Assembly (NCBI GenBank): GCA_002050235.1 | Contig: MWST01000035.1 | Coordinates: 193,693 to 257,692, forward strand | Length of the DNA: 64,000 nt | Direction of reading: 5' to 3' | Source of the DNA: Polyangiaceae bacterium UTPRO1 | GTDB taxonomy: Bacteria > Desulfobacterota > Binatia > UTPRO1 | Shown here: positions 8,784-18,009 of the stretch, one piece after another | How the letters are laid out: every line of letters starts with the position of its first letter | Numbering within the stretch: position 1 is the first letter of the stretch | Made by a program: the position numbers and the translations under genes | Notes under the pieces: model-generated | What the model saw: the letters and a program-made list of their open reading frames with translations, nothing else | Told to the model about the DNA's origin: nothing | Databases searched by the model: none

Positions 8784-9782
8784 TCACTCGGGCGCTGCGA
8801 GCTTCGAGGTGCGCGACCAGAAAAGCACGACCGGCGTCGCGATGTAGATCGACGAGTAGGTGCCGGTAACGAAGCCGACGATGAGCGTGAAGGCGAACGG
8901 CTCGAGGCCGGGTCCGCCGAGGAGATAGAGCGCGACCAGCACGAACAGCGCCGTGCCCGTAGTCAGGATCGTCCGTGACAGCGTCTCGTTGATGCTGATG
9001 TTGATGACCTCGGCGAGGCTCGCACGGCGCATCTTCCTGAGGTTCTCGCGCACGCGGTCGGAGACGATGATCGTATCGTGCACCGAGAAGCCGATCACGG
9101 TCAGCAGGGCAGCGAGAGTCGTCAGATCGAAGATCGTCCGCGACACCACCAGCGCCAGGAGCGAGATCAGGACGTCGTGCATGAGCGCGATGACGGCGCC
9201 GATCCCGAAGCTCAGCTCGAAGCGGAAGGCGATATATATGCCCATGAAGATCGTGGTGCTCGCGACCGCGAGGAAGCCGCGCCGCCGCAGGTCGGCACCG
9301 ACCTTCGGCCCGACGCTCTCGACGCTCAGGATCTCGAAGGTCTGCTCCCCCGGATGTGTCTTGGCGAGCGCGTCCTTGATCGTCTCGGCGACGACGTTCA
9401 TCGCCGTCGCCGTCTCGGGCTCGAAGCGCAGTAGGAACTCCTTTCCCTGTCCGCCGAACTCCTGAACCGTGAGGTCGGGGAGATCGAGGGCGCCGAGATC
9501 CGTGCGCAGCGCGTGCGCGGTGGTGGCGTCCTTGAAGCGCACGCGCACGTCGGTGCCGCCGGCGAAGTCGATGCCGAAGTTCAGCCCCCAGGCGAACAAC
9601 ATCACGATCGATAGGACATTCAGCGTCGAGGAGAGGGCGAGGAAGAACTTGCGCTTGCCGACGAAGTCGACGTTGATGTTCGGCGAGAGCAACTCCATGA
9701 ATTTGTGGGTCGGGGCCGGAGCGGCGACGTCGGTGCGCTCACGGCGGGAGCGATTCTCTGCGCGAACTCGGGAATTGCTCAC
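8784..9782 (-). CDS. secF: protein translocase subunit SecF
   Basis: 332 aa. SecF helps SecDF pull proteins across the inner membrane with the proton gradient. It has helix 1 near residues 45-65, the GIDFAGGTDVRVRF strand after it, a small P4-like periplasmic domain, and five C-terminal helices with VIALMHDVLISLLALV and FSVHDTIIVSDRVRENLR, both SecF hallmarks. GTG 9782 is chosen because AAGGAG lies 6 nt before it; longer starts upstream have no such site. The N-terminal 25 residues before MELLSPNINVDFVGKR are an odd charged extension. SecD, normally the upstream gene, is absent from this window. Confidence 0.88.
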   Translation of the reverse strand: MSNSRVRAENRSRRERTDVAAPAPTHKFMELLSPNINVDFVGKRKFFLALSSTLNVLSIVMLFAWGLNFGIDFAGGTDVRVRFKDATTAHALRTDLGALDLPDLTVQEFGGQGKEFLLRFEPETATAMNVVAETIKDALAKTHPGEQTFEILSVESVGPKVGADLRRRGFLAVASTTIFMGIYIAFRFELSFGIGAVIALMHDVLISLLALVVSRTIFDLTTLAALLTVIGFSVHDTIIVSDRVRENLRKMRRASLAEVINISINETLSRTILTTGTALFVLVALYLLGGPGLEPFAFTLIVGFVTGTYSSIYIATPVVLFWSRTSKLAAPE

Positions 9783-9956
9783 TTCGTCTCCTTCATCGGG
9801 GCATCGTCCGCCCTCCGGTCTCGCGGTCCGGACGGTGATTCGCTCGAGTCGTACATTGGGGGGCGCCGGACCCGCCGGCGGGTCGCCGTGCCCTAGCAGA
9901 TCGAGCGGCGACCAGCCAGAGCCCGGACGGGATGGGATCACATCGGCGCGCAAGCC

Positions 9957-9985
9957 GCGTCGTCGAGCGCTATCCTCGACGACGC
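9957..9985 (-). terminator. hairpin, possible transcription terminator
   Basis: A perfect 11-bp inverted repeat (GCGTCGTCGAG / CTCGACGACGC) with a 7-nt loop lies 14 nt after the stop of the 151-aa gene. No T-run follows, so it would be a non-canonical terminator or an RNA-stability hairpin. It separates the upstream genes from secF. The rest of 9783-9998 shows nothing else I can name. Confidence 0.45.
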
Positions 9986-9998
9986 CTTGCGGAAGACG

Positions 9999-10454
9999 TC
10001 AATGGATCCAGCCGCCGTCCGGGCCGGTCGGTTCCCCGGCCTCGGCGGCGACCGGGCGTCCGACGCCGTTGGCACGGCCAGGTGGACGCTCGCTGCCGGG
10101 CGGCGGCGCCTCCGATGCCGGGACCAGGGCGGCCAGACGACCGACGACCGGGACCGAGCGCAGCACCTCCGCCCCGCCCGCGATGAGCGCGCAGGCGGCC
10201 TGGGCGTGCGCCTGCACCCAAGCGGCGGCATCGCCGACGAGCGCCGCCGTGCACTCGAAGAGCGCCGACGCGCTCCAGCCGATCGGCGCCGCTTCGGGCT
10301 CCGGTACGCGACCGAGCCCCGCCTTGTGCCTGGCGTCGTCGATGTCGCGCCAGAGCTGCCGCATGCGCGTCGCCTCGTAGCCGCGCGGACTATCGTCGGT
10401 CTCGACGCGTGCCGGCTTCCGTCCGCTCCGCTTCCCGCCTCCCGCCCCCCGCAT
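9999..10454 (-). CDS. hypothetical protein, 151 aa
   Basis: No family recognised. AGGAGG stands 7 nt before ATG 10454, which fixes the start. The N-terminal 30 residues are basic (RGAGGGKRSGRKPAR). Residues about 30-50 look helical (EATRMRQLWRDIDDARHKAG). A mildly hydrophobic Ala/Val-rich stretch covers about residues 65-115, and the C-terminus is Pro/Gly-rich. The hydrophobic part could associate with a membrane or resemble a phasin-like helix, but neither is demonstrated. Confidence 0.55.
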   Translation of the reverse strand: MRGAGGGKRSGRKPARVETDDSPRGYEATRMRQLWRDIDDARHKAGLGRVPEPEAAPIGWSASALFECTAALVGDAAAWVQAHAQAACALIAGGAEVLRSVPVVGRLAALVPASEAPPPGSERPPGRANGVGRPVAAEAGEPTGPDGGWIH

Positions 10455-10568
10455 GCGCCGTCCTCCTGAAGAGCCCATTCCCCGAGTGGGCGCCGGCTTC
10501 TCGCTCTCATCGTCCACGACGGGATGGGCTCTTAGCATCGCGCGCCGCCGCCGTCACGATGGTCGCGC

Positions 10569-11819
10569 TCACGTCGCGCGTACCGACCGCCACGCGGGAG
10601 GCCGCAGGCGCGAGATGCAAAAGGCCGCCACCAGGGTCATCGCTTCGATCGCCAGGATCGCCGGCAGGTAGCTCCCGGTGCGGTCGCGCAGCCAGCCTAC
10701 CAATGGCACCGCGACTGCCTGCGAGAAGACGATGATCGGTCCCATGCGGCCGGCGATCGCGCCGTAGTGGCGGCGACCGAAGCACTCGCCGAGCACGGTA
10801 GCCTGCAGCGTCGCGTTGCCGCCCATCGCGTATCCATAGACGACCACATAGAGCACGAGGAGCGCCGGGACGCGCGCGAACGGCAGGAGCAGCAGGCCGG
10901 CTGCCTGGGCGAGGAAGCAGCCGACGATCACGCGCCGCTGTTCCACCCGCTCGAGGAGCGCACCGAATCCGAGCTTCCCGACGACGCCGACGCCGGCCGT
11001 CGCCCCGAGAGCGAGGGCCGCGTGCGCCGGACTCACCCCGACATCGATCAGGAGCGGCACCTGATGCAGCAGCACTGCGGAGAGCCCCATGACCGTCAAC
11101 GAGAAGGCGCCCGCGATCAGCCAGAAGTTCGGATCGCGGACCGCATCGCGCGCCGTGACCGAGCGCTCGATCTCGAACGCGATCCCGGGAACGCCTGCCG
11201 CCCACCGTTCGTCGGCCGGCAGTTCCGCAGGCGGCTTCCGCATCACGAGCGCGATCGGCGCCACACCGGCACCGATGACGAGCGCACCGAGCGCGATGAA
11301 TGCCTGCCGCCAGCCGAGGTGCGAGATGAGTGTCTGGGCGAGCGGCACGAACACCACCCCTCCCATCGAGATGCCGGCCGTGGCGAACCCGAGTGCCCGT
11401 CCGCGCCGCCGCAGGAACCAGCCGGCAACGGCGCTGTTGCTCGGGATCGGACCGAGCGCGGTCGACCCGAGCGATACGCAGAGCGCCATCAACAGGTAGT
11501 ACTGCGCCAGCGAGCGCACCTGGGACAGCAGCATGAAGGTTCCGCCGAGCACCAGGGCCCCGAAGATCTGCGAAGGTCGGGATCCGTGGCGGTCGACGAT
11601 GCGGCCGACGAACGGCGACCACAGCGCCCCCACGATCGAGACCGAGGAGAAGCCCCACGAGATCTGCGCTCGCGTCCAGCCGAACTCCGCGATCAAGGGG
11701 GTGAAGAAGACGCCGAAGCTGTAGAAGACGCAGCCGACGTTCAGGCAGTGGGTGAGGAAGGCGACGGCGACGATGCGCCAGCCGTAGTAGGAGGAGGACG
11801 ACCTGCGAGAGCGCGACAC
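10569..11819 (-). CDS. MFS transporter, oxalate/formate-monocarboxylate type
   Basis: About 416 aa with twelve predicted membrane segments. The first is YYGWRIVAVAFLTHCLNVG, a start typical of the OFA/monocarboxylate MFS branch, and loop 2-3 holds GRIVDRHGSR, the MFS signature. The charged central loop lies after TM6. The substrate cannot be told from sequence; organic anions are usual in this branch. The start is uncertain: GTG 11819 places 12 residues before TM1, while GTG 11846 or an ATG near 11927 give longer forms. None has a good ribosome binding site. Confidence 0.8.
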   Translation of the reverse strand: MSRSRRSSSSYYGWRIVAVAFLTHCLNVGCVFYSFGVFFTPLIAEFGWTRAQISWGFSSVSIVGALWSPFVGRIVDRHGSRPSQIFGALVLGGTFMLLSQVRSLAQYYLLMALCVSLGSTALGPIPSNSAVAGWFLRRRGRALGFATAGISMGGVVFVPLAQTLISHLGWRQAFIALGALVIGAGVAPIALVMRKPPAELPADERWAAGVPGIAFEIERSVTARDAVRDPNFWLIAGAFSLTVMGLSAVLLHQVPLLIDVGVSPAHAALALGATAGVGVVGKLGFGALLERVEQRRVIVGCFLAQAAGLLLLPFARVPALLVLYVVVYGYAMGGNATLQATVLGECFGRRHYGAIAGRMGPIIVFSQAVAVPLVGWLRDRTGSYLPAILAIEAMTLVAAFCISRLRPPAWRSVRAT

Positions 11820-11934
11820 GAACCGCGCATTGTGGAGGGCGCGCACGGTTGCGGCAAGATTCGGGCGCGCAACCGGCGGACCCGGCCAGCGGCGGCGTGC
11901 ACACGGCGCACGCCGCTCGGATCCCACCGACGCT

Positions 11935-13383
11935 TCACGGGGCTTCGCAATCGACGCCTTTGCAGCCGGAGAAGTCGATCGTGCAGCGGCGCGTGCAGGC
12001 GAGCGTCCCGGTGGGCGACGACTCGAAGCAGAGATCGTCGCAGGTATCGCCGTCGAAGTCCGCGCCGTCGCACTCCTCGCCGTCTTCGAGCACGCCGTTG
12101 CCGCAAAACGGCGTCGCGGTGGGTTGCGGCTTTGCGGTGGCCTTTGCGGTCGGCGTCGCGGTGGGCTGCGGCCCCGCAGTCATCGTTGCGGTCGGCGTCG
12201 CGGTCTCGCCCGGCAGCGCGGTCCGCGTCGGGCCCGTCGCCGTGGACGTGGCTAGCGGCGTCCGGGGTGCCGCCGGCGTCCGCGATGCCGACGCCGCCGG
12301 CGACGGCGTCGGCGGGCGGGACGCATCGCAGTAGGGTCGCGCAAACTCGACGCCGACGCCGGCGAACAGGGCATCGGCGCGCGGCATTGTCTCCCGCACT
12401 AACTCCCGGGCCTCGCACGTCTGCCGTCGACCGACGCACTCGGCGATATCGTCCACCCGCGCCAGGGCCTCGACGCCCGTCGCTCGGCACTCGGACGCGA
12501 GCGCCGCGAATCCGGCGCCGTCGGCCCCGGTGAGGAGCGAGCCATCGAGCGTCCCGGAGCCGCAGCGCGCGATGACGGCACGACGGAATGCAACCTCGGC
12601 GCCGGCGATACGCGCGAGCGCGGCGGCGCACGCGGCGCGCGCGTCGCCACCACAAGCGGCGCCGCCGGCTTCGTCGCAAGCGCGAATCGCGCGTACGCAG
12701 GCGCCGGCGTTGACGAACGTCCGGAGGCTGACGCGCGCCGACACCCGCGCGATCGCGTGCATGCAGCCGACGACCGCCGTGCCGGCGTCGTCGGTACGCG
12801 CTCCGTCGCCGGTGCCGCCGTGATCGGGAAGACAGGCGAGCGCGGCGCGGGCCGCCGCGCCGACAGCGGCTATCCGAACGAGCTCGCCGGCGCGCGGGAT
12901 CGCCGTGGCGAGGAGACGTTCGCCCCGGCAGCGGACGATCCCGGAGACACAGGCCCCGAGCACGCGCGCATCGGCGCGCCCGGTGGCGAGCGCGGGACAC
13001 ACCCGGGCGAGCGCCGCGAACCCGAGCGCCTCCCCTTCGAGCAGCACGTCGGCGGGGGCAGCGGCACAGCGCGCACCGATCCTCGCCGCCAGGACGTCCC
13101 CGCGGCGCCCGATGCGCGCGATCGCGCGCTCGCAACGGACACGGGCGCTCGCCAGACACGCGGGATCGCGTGGACGCATCTCGACGCAGGCAGCAGCCGC
13201 ACCGACGCAACGGCCGAGATCGGAAAGCTGGCGCGCCAGCAGTGCGCCGGCACCCGAGGCCACGGCATACTGGCAACGAAGCGCGGCCCTGCCGAGCGCC
13301 GCCGCAGCGGGATGGGGAACGAGCAGCAATACGGTGACCAACGACGCCACGCTACGCAGCGCCACGCGAGACGAAGAGCCCAC
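11935..13383 (-). CDS. secreted Cys-rich protein with internal duplication and Thr/Pro linker
   Basis: 482 aa. GTG 13383 is chosen because AGGAGG lies 8 nt upstream and the next residues form a signal peptide (RVALRSVASLVTVLLLVPHP, then AAA). The body is two diverged copies of a roughly 150-residue helical, Cys-rich unit. Each copy has paired Cys, a CERAIARI/CAAALARI-type segment, a GFAALA segment and a terminal CVxxxxxC. A Thr/Pro/Ala linker (repeats of ATPTAT type) follows, then a compact acidic Cys-rich end with CGNGVLEDGEECDGADFDGD, resembling the DUF4215/Myxococcus Cys-rich repeat. Probably exported and disulfide-bonded. Function unknown. Confidence 0.75.
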   Translation of the reverse strand: MGSSSRVALRSVASLVTVLLLVPHPAAAALGRAALRCQYAVASGAGALLARQLSDLGRCVGAAAACVEMRPRDPACLASARVRCERAIARIGRRGDVLAARIGARCAAAPADVLLEGEALGFAALARVCPALATGRADARVLGACVSGIVRCRGERLLATAIPRAGELVRIAAVGAAARAALACLPDHGGTGDGARTDDAGTAVVGCMHAIARVSARVSLRTFVNAGACVRAIRACDEAGGAACGGDARAACAAALARIAGAEVAFRRAVIARCGSGTLDGSLLTGADGAGFAALASECRATGVEALARVDDIAECVGRRQTCEARELVRETMPRADALFAGVGVEFARPYCDASRPPTPSPAASASRTPAAPRTPLATSTATGPTRTALPGETATPTATMTAGPQPTATPTAKATAKPQPTATPFCGNGVLEDGEECDGADFDGDTCDDLCFESSPTGTLACTRRCTIDFSGCKGVDCEAP

Positions 13384-13522
13384 GGCACAGCCCTCCTGGG
13401 GAATGACCTGCCATCCGCCGTCAACGTAGACAACGAAAAACTTCGCGACGGCATCGCTGCGAGCCAGAACGCGGCTCTTCGACGGATCCGCCGGTCGCTG
13501 GCACTGCGGCACGGCGACGCCT

Positions 13523-14197
13523 TCAGCGCCGGCGCACCGATTCCAGCGCCACCACCCGCAGTCCCTCCTCGAACTTGGAACGCACGGCGGGAACGAGGCG
13601 GCGACGCCGGCAAAGCACGGCAACGAACGCAGCGACGCGGGCCACCGGACCCGCTGTCACCTCGATTTCCAGGCGCTCGAATCGGCGCGGCCGCGCTCCG
13701 GGCGCACGGATCTCGCTGCGATCGAGAGCGACCTCCGCAATCACTCGAGAACCGTCGCGGAGCGCGAACACGCTCCGGTGCGTCCGCACCGAGAACAGGC
13801 GCCGGAGCGGGCGGCTGCCGGAGATCCGGCGCAAGCGCTTGCCGACCCTGCCGGTCGAGGCGCGCACGGCCGCGATGCGCGCTGTCGACGCCCGCGACGT
13901 GATCTCGCGGCGACGCGCGATGCCGCCGGCGGCATCGCCGGCTGGGGTGCCGGCTTCGACGCCGCGGAGCGCCTTGAGCGTCGCCTCGACCGCGCCGCCG
14001 ACCCGGCGCACGCGCAGTGCGAAGCCGGCTCGCGCGACACGGCCGTCGGCAGTGTCCCAGTAGGCGTCGACGAGGCGGCGGATACCCAGCGGAGCTACGT
14101 CCCAGCCGTCGGAAAAGCGAGCCCGCGCGAGCCAACGCCCGAGCGCCGCGGCATCGCGACAGGCGAGCTGCCATTCGATCTCGATGCCGCGCCTCAT
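13523..14197 (-). CDS. CYTH-domain protein (triphosphate-binding tunnel fold)
   Basis: 224 aa from ATG 14197, with GGAAGG 9 nt upstream. The N-terminal EIEWQL is a form of the ExExK signature, followed by DAYWDTADGRVARAGFALRVRR and a TLKA strand, which fit the CYTH tunnel. CYTH enzymes hydrolyse triphosphates or make polyphosphate and adenylate products. The last Lys of the usual ExExK appears replaced (EIEWQL), so catalysis is doubtful. The arginine-rich C-terminal half is less typical; a CHAD domain is not clearly present. No functional partner is adjacent. Confidence 0.7.
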   Translation of the reverse strand: MRRGIEIEWQLACRDAAALGRWLARARFSDGWDVAPLGIRRLVDAYWDTADGRVARAGFALRVRRVGGAVEATLKALRGVEAGTPAGDAAGGIARRREITSRASTARIAAVRASTGRVGKRLRRISGSRPLRRLFSVRTHRSVFALRDGSRVIAEVALDRSEIRAPGARPRRFERLEIEVTAGPVARVAAFVAVLCRRRRLVPAVRSKFEEGLRVVALESVRRR

Positions 14198-14312
14198 CCG
14201 GAGGCACCTTCCACCCCGGAGCCGCCACAGCAAGCAGCCGCCGCAGACGCAACGGACCGAGCTTCGGCGCCGCCGGCCGAGCCGGCGGGTTTGCAGAGGT
14301 CCGTGACTCGCC

Positions 14313-15842
14313 TCAGTGAACGGCGGCGAACGCGTCGAGAACGTTGCGGGTCGCTTGCTGGAGGCGCCGGTCGGGGACGGCGCGGTCGCCGAAGTCGTCG
14401 AGGCCGAGACTCCAGCCGATGGTGCCGGCCGCGAACACCCAGGCGCCGCTCGGAGCCTGGTAGACCGCCGAGCCGGCCTCGAACGTCGAGCCGGAGAAGC
14501 TCACGAAGGGCGATCGCGACAGGAAGGCCACGGTACCGGCGCGCGCGCTGGGCCCCGGCGAGGCGGGATCGAAGCCATCGGCTTCATAGCCGACGATGCC
14601 GGGGATGACGTCGCCGTCGACGAGCCCGGTATCGGCGTAGACCCAGTGGCCGGCGTCGCGCACTACGTAATCGGCATAGGCGCCGTCGCGTCCGCCGGCG
14701 ATGATGCCGCCGTACTGGATGCCGATGAGCACCTGCTCCGGGCGTCCGACCAGCGGATCGCGCCACTGCACCGTGGCCGCCGCACCCTGCACGGGATCGA
14801 GCGTCGCATCCTTGTAGCAGACCATGATGCGATCCGGCGCGCCCGCCGCCGACGGCTCGAAGCGCACCTGCCAGTAGGCGGCGTTGGCTCCGAAGAAGCC
14901 TAGGTTCACGCCGCGGTCGCGTGCCCGTTCGATCGCATCGTACATGGCCGCCGACCAGTACTCGTCGTGTCCGACGGAGAGGAAGGCCCGGCTCCGCAGC
15001 AGGCGTTCGCCGCGCGCGTGGGTGTCGAGATCGGTCGTGTAGGCGACGTCGTAGCCCTCGCGTTCGAGGAAGCGCACGAAGTCGATCTCCCAATCGAAGA
15101 GCTGACCGGCGCCGTCGCCGGCATACGGACGGTCGAACGAGACGGCGACGGCGCGCGGGTTGCCGGCGATAGTCGGCGGACCGAAGCTGCTGCCGTAGAG
15201 GCTCTTCCCGCGCCGGCCGTCGGCGGGGTAGTCGTTGTACGCCTGGTACGTCGTGACGCTCTGCTGGTAGACGAAGTCGGCACTGCGCTCGTCGTCACGG
15301 ACGACGAAGGGGATGAAACCCGCGAAGCGCGCTTCGGTCTGCACGACCGCAACGTAGATGCCGCTGACCCACGCCGGCGGCACCGCGAGCTCGGCGCTCG
15401 GCATCCAGTCGCAGGCGATGAGCCCCGTGACGGCGTCGACCGGACACTCGCCTTGGCGCTGCCCCGCGAGCGGTCCGAGGCGGATCGCGAGGCTGCCGCC
15501 CAGACCGCCGTACCAGCCGAGGCGGTAGACATCGATGGTGTAGGCTTGCGGCGCTGCGACGCTGACGTAGAACGTGATCGCCTCGCCGTGGTTGACGCTG
15601 GTGGCCGAGGCATAGCCCTTCACCTGCTCCACGACATCGTCCGCCGCCACGTACCCATGGCGCCAGAACTGCCAGGCATCGCTCCCGGGCTTGCGGTTCT
15701 CACGCCCGATGATCGACTCCCGGTGCGGTGTCGACCGGCCGCCGTCGTGACCACCCGAACCGCAGCCGGCCGCGGCGAGCAAGCCGACGCCGGCCGCGAG
15801 CAGCAAGGAAACGCCCCTCCTCTGTCGCCGCAAGGACCGCAT
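14313..15842 (-). CDS. lipoprotein with N,N-dimethylformamidase large-subunit-like domain
   Basis: 509 aa. The N-terminus is a type II signal peptide ending in the lipobox LLAAAGC, so it should be lipid-anchored outside the inner membrane. From about residue 60 to the end it resembles the C-terminal domain of the N,N-dimethylformamidase beta subunit: VYRLGWYGGLGG, SFDRPYAGDGAG, SVGHDEYWS, a glutamine-amidotransferase-like core, and GTIGWSLGLDDFG near the end. Known members are cytoplasmic amidohydrolases with a small partner; a lipoprotein version with no small subunit beside it is unusual. Substrate unknown. Confidence 0.75.
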   Translation of the reverse strand: MRSLRRQRRGVSLLLAAGVGLLAAAGCGSGGHDGGRSTPHRESIIGRENRKPGSDAWQFWRHGYVAADDVVEQVKGYASATSVNHGEAITFYVSVAAPQAYTIDVYRLGWYGGLGGSLAIRLGPLAGQRQGECPVDAVTGLIACDWMPSAELAVPPAWVSGIYVAVVQTEARFAGFIPFVVRDDERSADFVYQQSVTTYQAYNDYPADGRRGKSLYGSSFGPPTIAGNPRAVAVSFDRPYAGDGAGQLFDWEIDFVRFLEREGYDVAYTTDLDTHARGERLLRSRAFLSVGHDEYWSAAMYDAIERARDRGVNLGFFGANAAYWQVRFEPSAAGAPDRIMVCYKDATLDPVQGAAATVQWRDPLVGRPEQVLIGIQYGGIIAGGRDGAYADYVVRDAGHWVYADTGLVDGDVIPGIVGYEADGFDPASPGPSARAGTVAFLSRSPFVSFSGSTFEAGSAVYQAPSGAWVFAAGTIGWSLGLDDFGDRAVPDRRLQQATRNVLDAFAAVH

Positions 15843-15959
15843 GGGTTTCCTCCCGCCGGGCTACTACGCTCCGATTCCGGCCGCCGCTTCAAGCGCTGTC
15901 GGGAACGATCGGCGCGAGCTCCGCACCCCGACCGTGCCGGGAGAACACGGCCCCCGCCG

Positions 15960-17171
15960 CTACGCCGCGAGCCGCGGCAAGCGGACCGTGAACTCGGAGC
16001 CGCGGCCGACTTCGCTCGCGGCGCCGACGGTGCCTCCGTGGGCCTCGACGATCGCCTTCGAGAGATAGAGACCGAGCCCCGTCCCCGGAATCGCGCGGTC
16101 GCGATGGAAGCGGCCGTACTTGGTGAACAGGCGCTGCCGGTCCGCTTCCGCCACCCCATAGCCGGTATCGCTCACCCGCAGGCATACGGCCGTCGGGGTG
16201 CTCTCGGTTTCCACCTCGATCCGGCCGCCGGCCGGCGTGTATTTGATCGCGTTGCCGACGAGGTTGGTGACGACGCGCTCGAGCTGGCGGCGATCGCCGT
16301 ACACCGTCACCGAGCTCGCCTCGTGCGTCAGGGTGAGGTTCTTCTCGGAAGCCGCCGGACGATGTCGATCGACGATCTCACCGATGAGGGCGCCGAAATC
16401 GAGACGATCGCGGGCGATACCGGCGACGCCGCGGTCGATGGCCGCCATGTGCAGGTGGTTCGTCGCCAGGTCCGCGACCGCCTTCAAGGACTCGGCGACC
16501 GAGCCCGCGAGCGCGAGCATTTCCGGCGAGCCGCCGTCCCGCTTCAAGCGGTCCGATAGCATCTCCACGTAGCCAAGGGCGACGTTGATCGGGTTGTTGA
16601 TGTCGTGGCGGAGCGTCGCGAGGAATTCCTCGCGCGCCTCGTTGCGGGCGGCATCGAGCGCGAGCGCCGCCGACGTCGCGACGAGCGCCAGCACCCGCCG
16701 CTGCTCTTCGAGCGCGGTCGCATCGCCGCGCGTGTGCACCAGCAGCAGACCGATCACGGTGCCGCGGATCGGCAGCGGCGCGGCGATGAGCGCCATGCCG
16801 CCGTCGGGTTCGGGCATCCACGGCAACGGCGGAACGTCGCGGATGACCACCGGATCGGTTCCCGCGAGCGCCGTGGCGAACGGCGCGCGGTCGATGCTCA
16901 TCTCGGCGGTCGGCTCGACGTCGCAGCCGGCCGGCAGCACCGTCTGCACGGTGCAGAGGCGGCGCGGCGCGTCGACCGCCACGAACGCCACCGCATCGGC
17001 GTAACGATCTTCCCAGACCAGCTCGACGAGAGCGCGACACGCCGACGCGAAGTCGGGCGCGCACGCCAGCCGTTCGTTGACGCCGCCTAGGAACGACATC
17101 TCCTCGATACGCTGCAGCAGCGCCCGCTCGGTGCTCGGAGCCGCGACGTCGCGATCACTCGAAAGTGGCAT
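15960..17171 (-). CDS. GAF-domain sensor histidine kinase
   Basis: 403 aa, no membrane segment, so cytoplasmic. A GAF domain covers about residues 20-170. The HisKA dimerisation helix carries the phospho-acceptor in TLRHDINNPIN (about residue 189). The HATPase domain shows an N box NLVGNAIKYT, G1 VSDTGYGV and G2 GTGLGLYLSK, so it should be active. No response regulator is adjacent. Its first 17 nt overlap the end of the HDOD gene, so it is the third gene of a coupled cluster. Confidence 0.9.
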   Translation of the reverse strand: MPLSSDRDVAAPSTERALLQRIEEMSFLGGVNERLACAPDFASACRALVELVWEDRYADAVAFVAVDAPRRLCTVQTVLPAGCDVEPTAEMSIDRAPFATALAGTDPVVIRDVPPLPWMPEPDGGMALIAAPLPIRGTVIGLLLVHTRGDATALEEQRRVLALVATSAALALDAARNEAREEFLATLRHDINNPINVALGYVEMLSDRLKRDGGSPEMLALAGSVAESLKAVADLATNHLHMAAIDRGVAGIARDRLDFGALIGEIVDRHRPAASEKNLTLTHEASSVTVYGDRRQLERVVTNLVGNAIKYTPAGGRIEVETESTPTAVCLRVSDTGYGVAEADRQRLFTKYGRFHRDRAIPGTGLGLYLSKAIVEAHGGTVGAASEVGRGSEFTVRLPRLAA

Positions 17172-18009
17172 AATTCAGCGCGTGATCGAGATCGACGTCG
17201 AATTGGTCCAAGGCCGCGTCGAGCCTCTCGGGGGAGAGCCCGAGCCGGGTCCACGCCGTCGGGTCGATCGGCGCCAGCCGGCGGTCGCCTCCCGATCCGT
17301 AGCCGAGCGCGCGCACGAGCGCGTCGGCGACGTGTACGATCGCGGTCTCGTCGCGGGCACGCACGGCGCGCGCCGGCGCATGGTGCCAGGTGACGGGATC
17401 CGCGAGGCAAGCCGGGAAGCGCCACTTCTCGACCAACCAGCCTGCGATCTCACCGTGATCGGTGCCGAGCTCCTCGCGCTCGACCTCGATGAACGAGCGG
17501 CCGGTTCGGGCCGCTTCCTCGACGATGTGCAGAAAAGCGTCGGGAAGCTGCTTGTAGAGCACTACCTTCCCGAGGTCGTGCAGCAAGCCTGCCGCGGTCG
17601 CCTCCTCGGGATTGGCGAGCCCGGTCGCCTTGGCGATCGCGCCCGCAGCCACCGCGCAGCCGAGCGAGTGCTCCCAGAAGCCGGGCAGGACGGTCATGGC
17701 CCGCATATTGAGGACGCTCGTCGACAGAATGACGCTGCGGGTAACGGCGCTACCGAGAAGCACGAGCGCCTGGCTCACCCGGCTGACGCTCCCCTGGGTG
17801 CTGTAGAAGGCCGAGTTCGCGAGGCGCAACACCTGGGAGGTCAGCGATTGATCGATCTCGATGAGCTCGGCCACGCTCGCAAAGTTGATCTCGGGATCTT
17901 CGAGCGCGATCACGACCCGCTCGAGGAGCTTCGGCAGGGTCGGGAGCGCGCGCAGACGACTCACCTCCCAGCGGAACTTCTCCTTGTCGGCCGGCGCCGA
18001 TGCAGTCAC
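17155..18009 (-). CDS. HDOD-domain signalling protein
   Basis: 284 aa from GTG 18009. The HDOD domain spans about residues 15-220: LPTLPKLLERVV, then IDQSLTSQVLRLANSAFY, then a partly kept HD core LLHDLGKVVLY and GTDHGEIAGWLVEKW. HDOD proteins usually lack phosphodiesterase activity and act as scaffolds in two-component, stress or motility control. The start shares the string GTGA with the stop of the upstream gene. The downstream kinase suggests one signalling module. Confidence 0.88.
   Translation of the reverse strand: MTASAPADKEKFRWEVSRLRALPTLPKLLERVVIALEDPEINFASVAELIEIDQSLTSQVLRLANSAFYSTQGSVSRVSQALVLLGSAVTRSVILSTSVLNMRAMTVLPGFWEHSLGCAVAAGAIAKATGLANPEEATAAGLLHDLGKVVLYKQLPDAFLHIVEEAARTGRSFIEVEREELGTDHGEIAGWLVEKWRFPACLADPVTWHHAPARAVRARDETAIVHVADALVRALGYGSGGDRRLAPIDPTAWTRLGLSPERLDAALDQFDVDLDHALNYATFE

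Noticed and set aside
9999..10454. The gene upstream of secF considered as a SecD fragment
   Set aside because: No GIDFxGG-like or RND helix motifs; it is a small basic, Ala-rich protein with its own good start.
12100..12290. Tandem GC-rich repeats considered as CRISPR or a VNTR
   Set aside because: The repeat has short irregular units with no spacer structure and encodes the Thr/Pro/Ala linker of a secreted protein.
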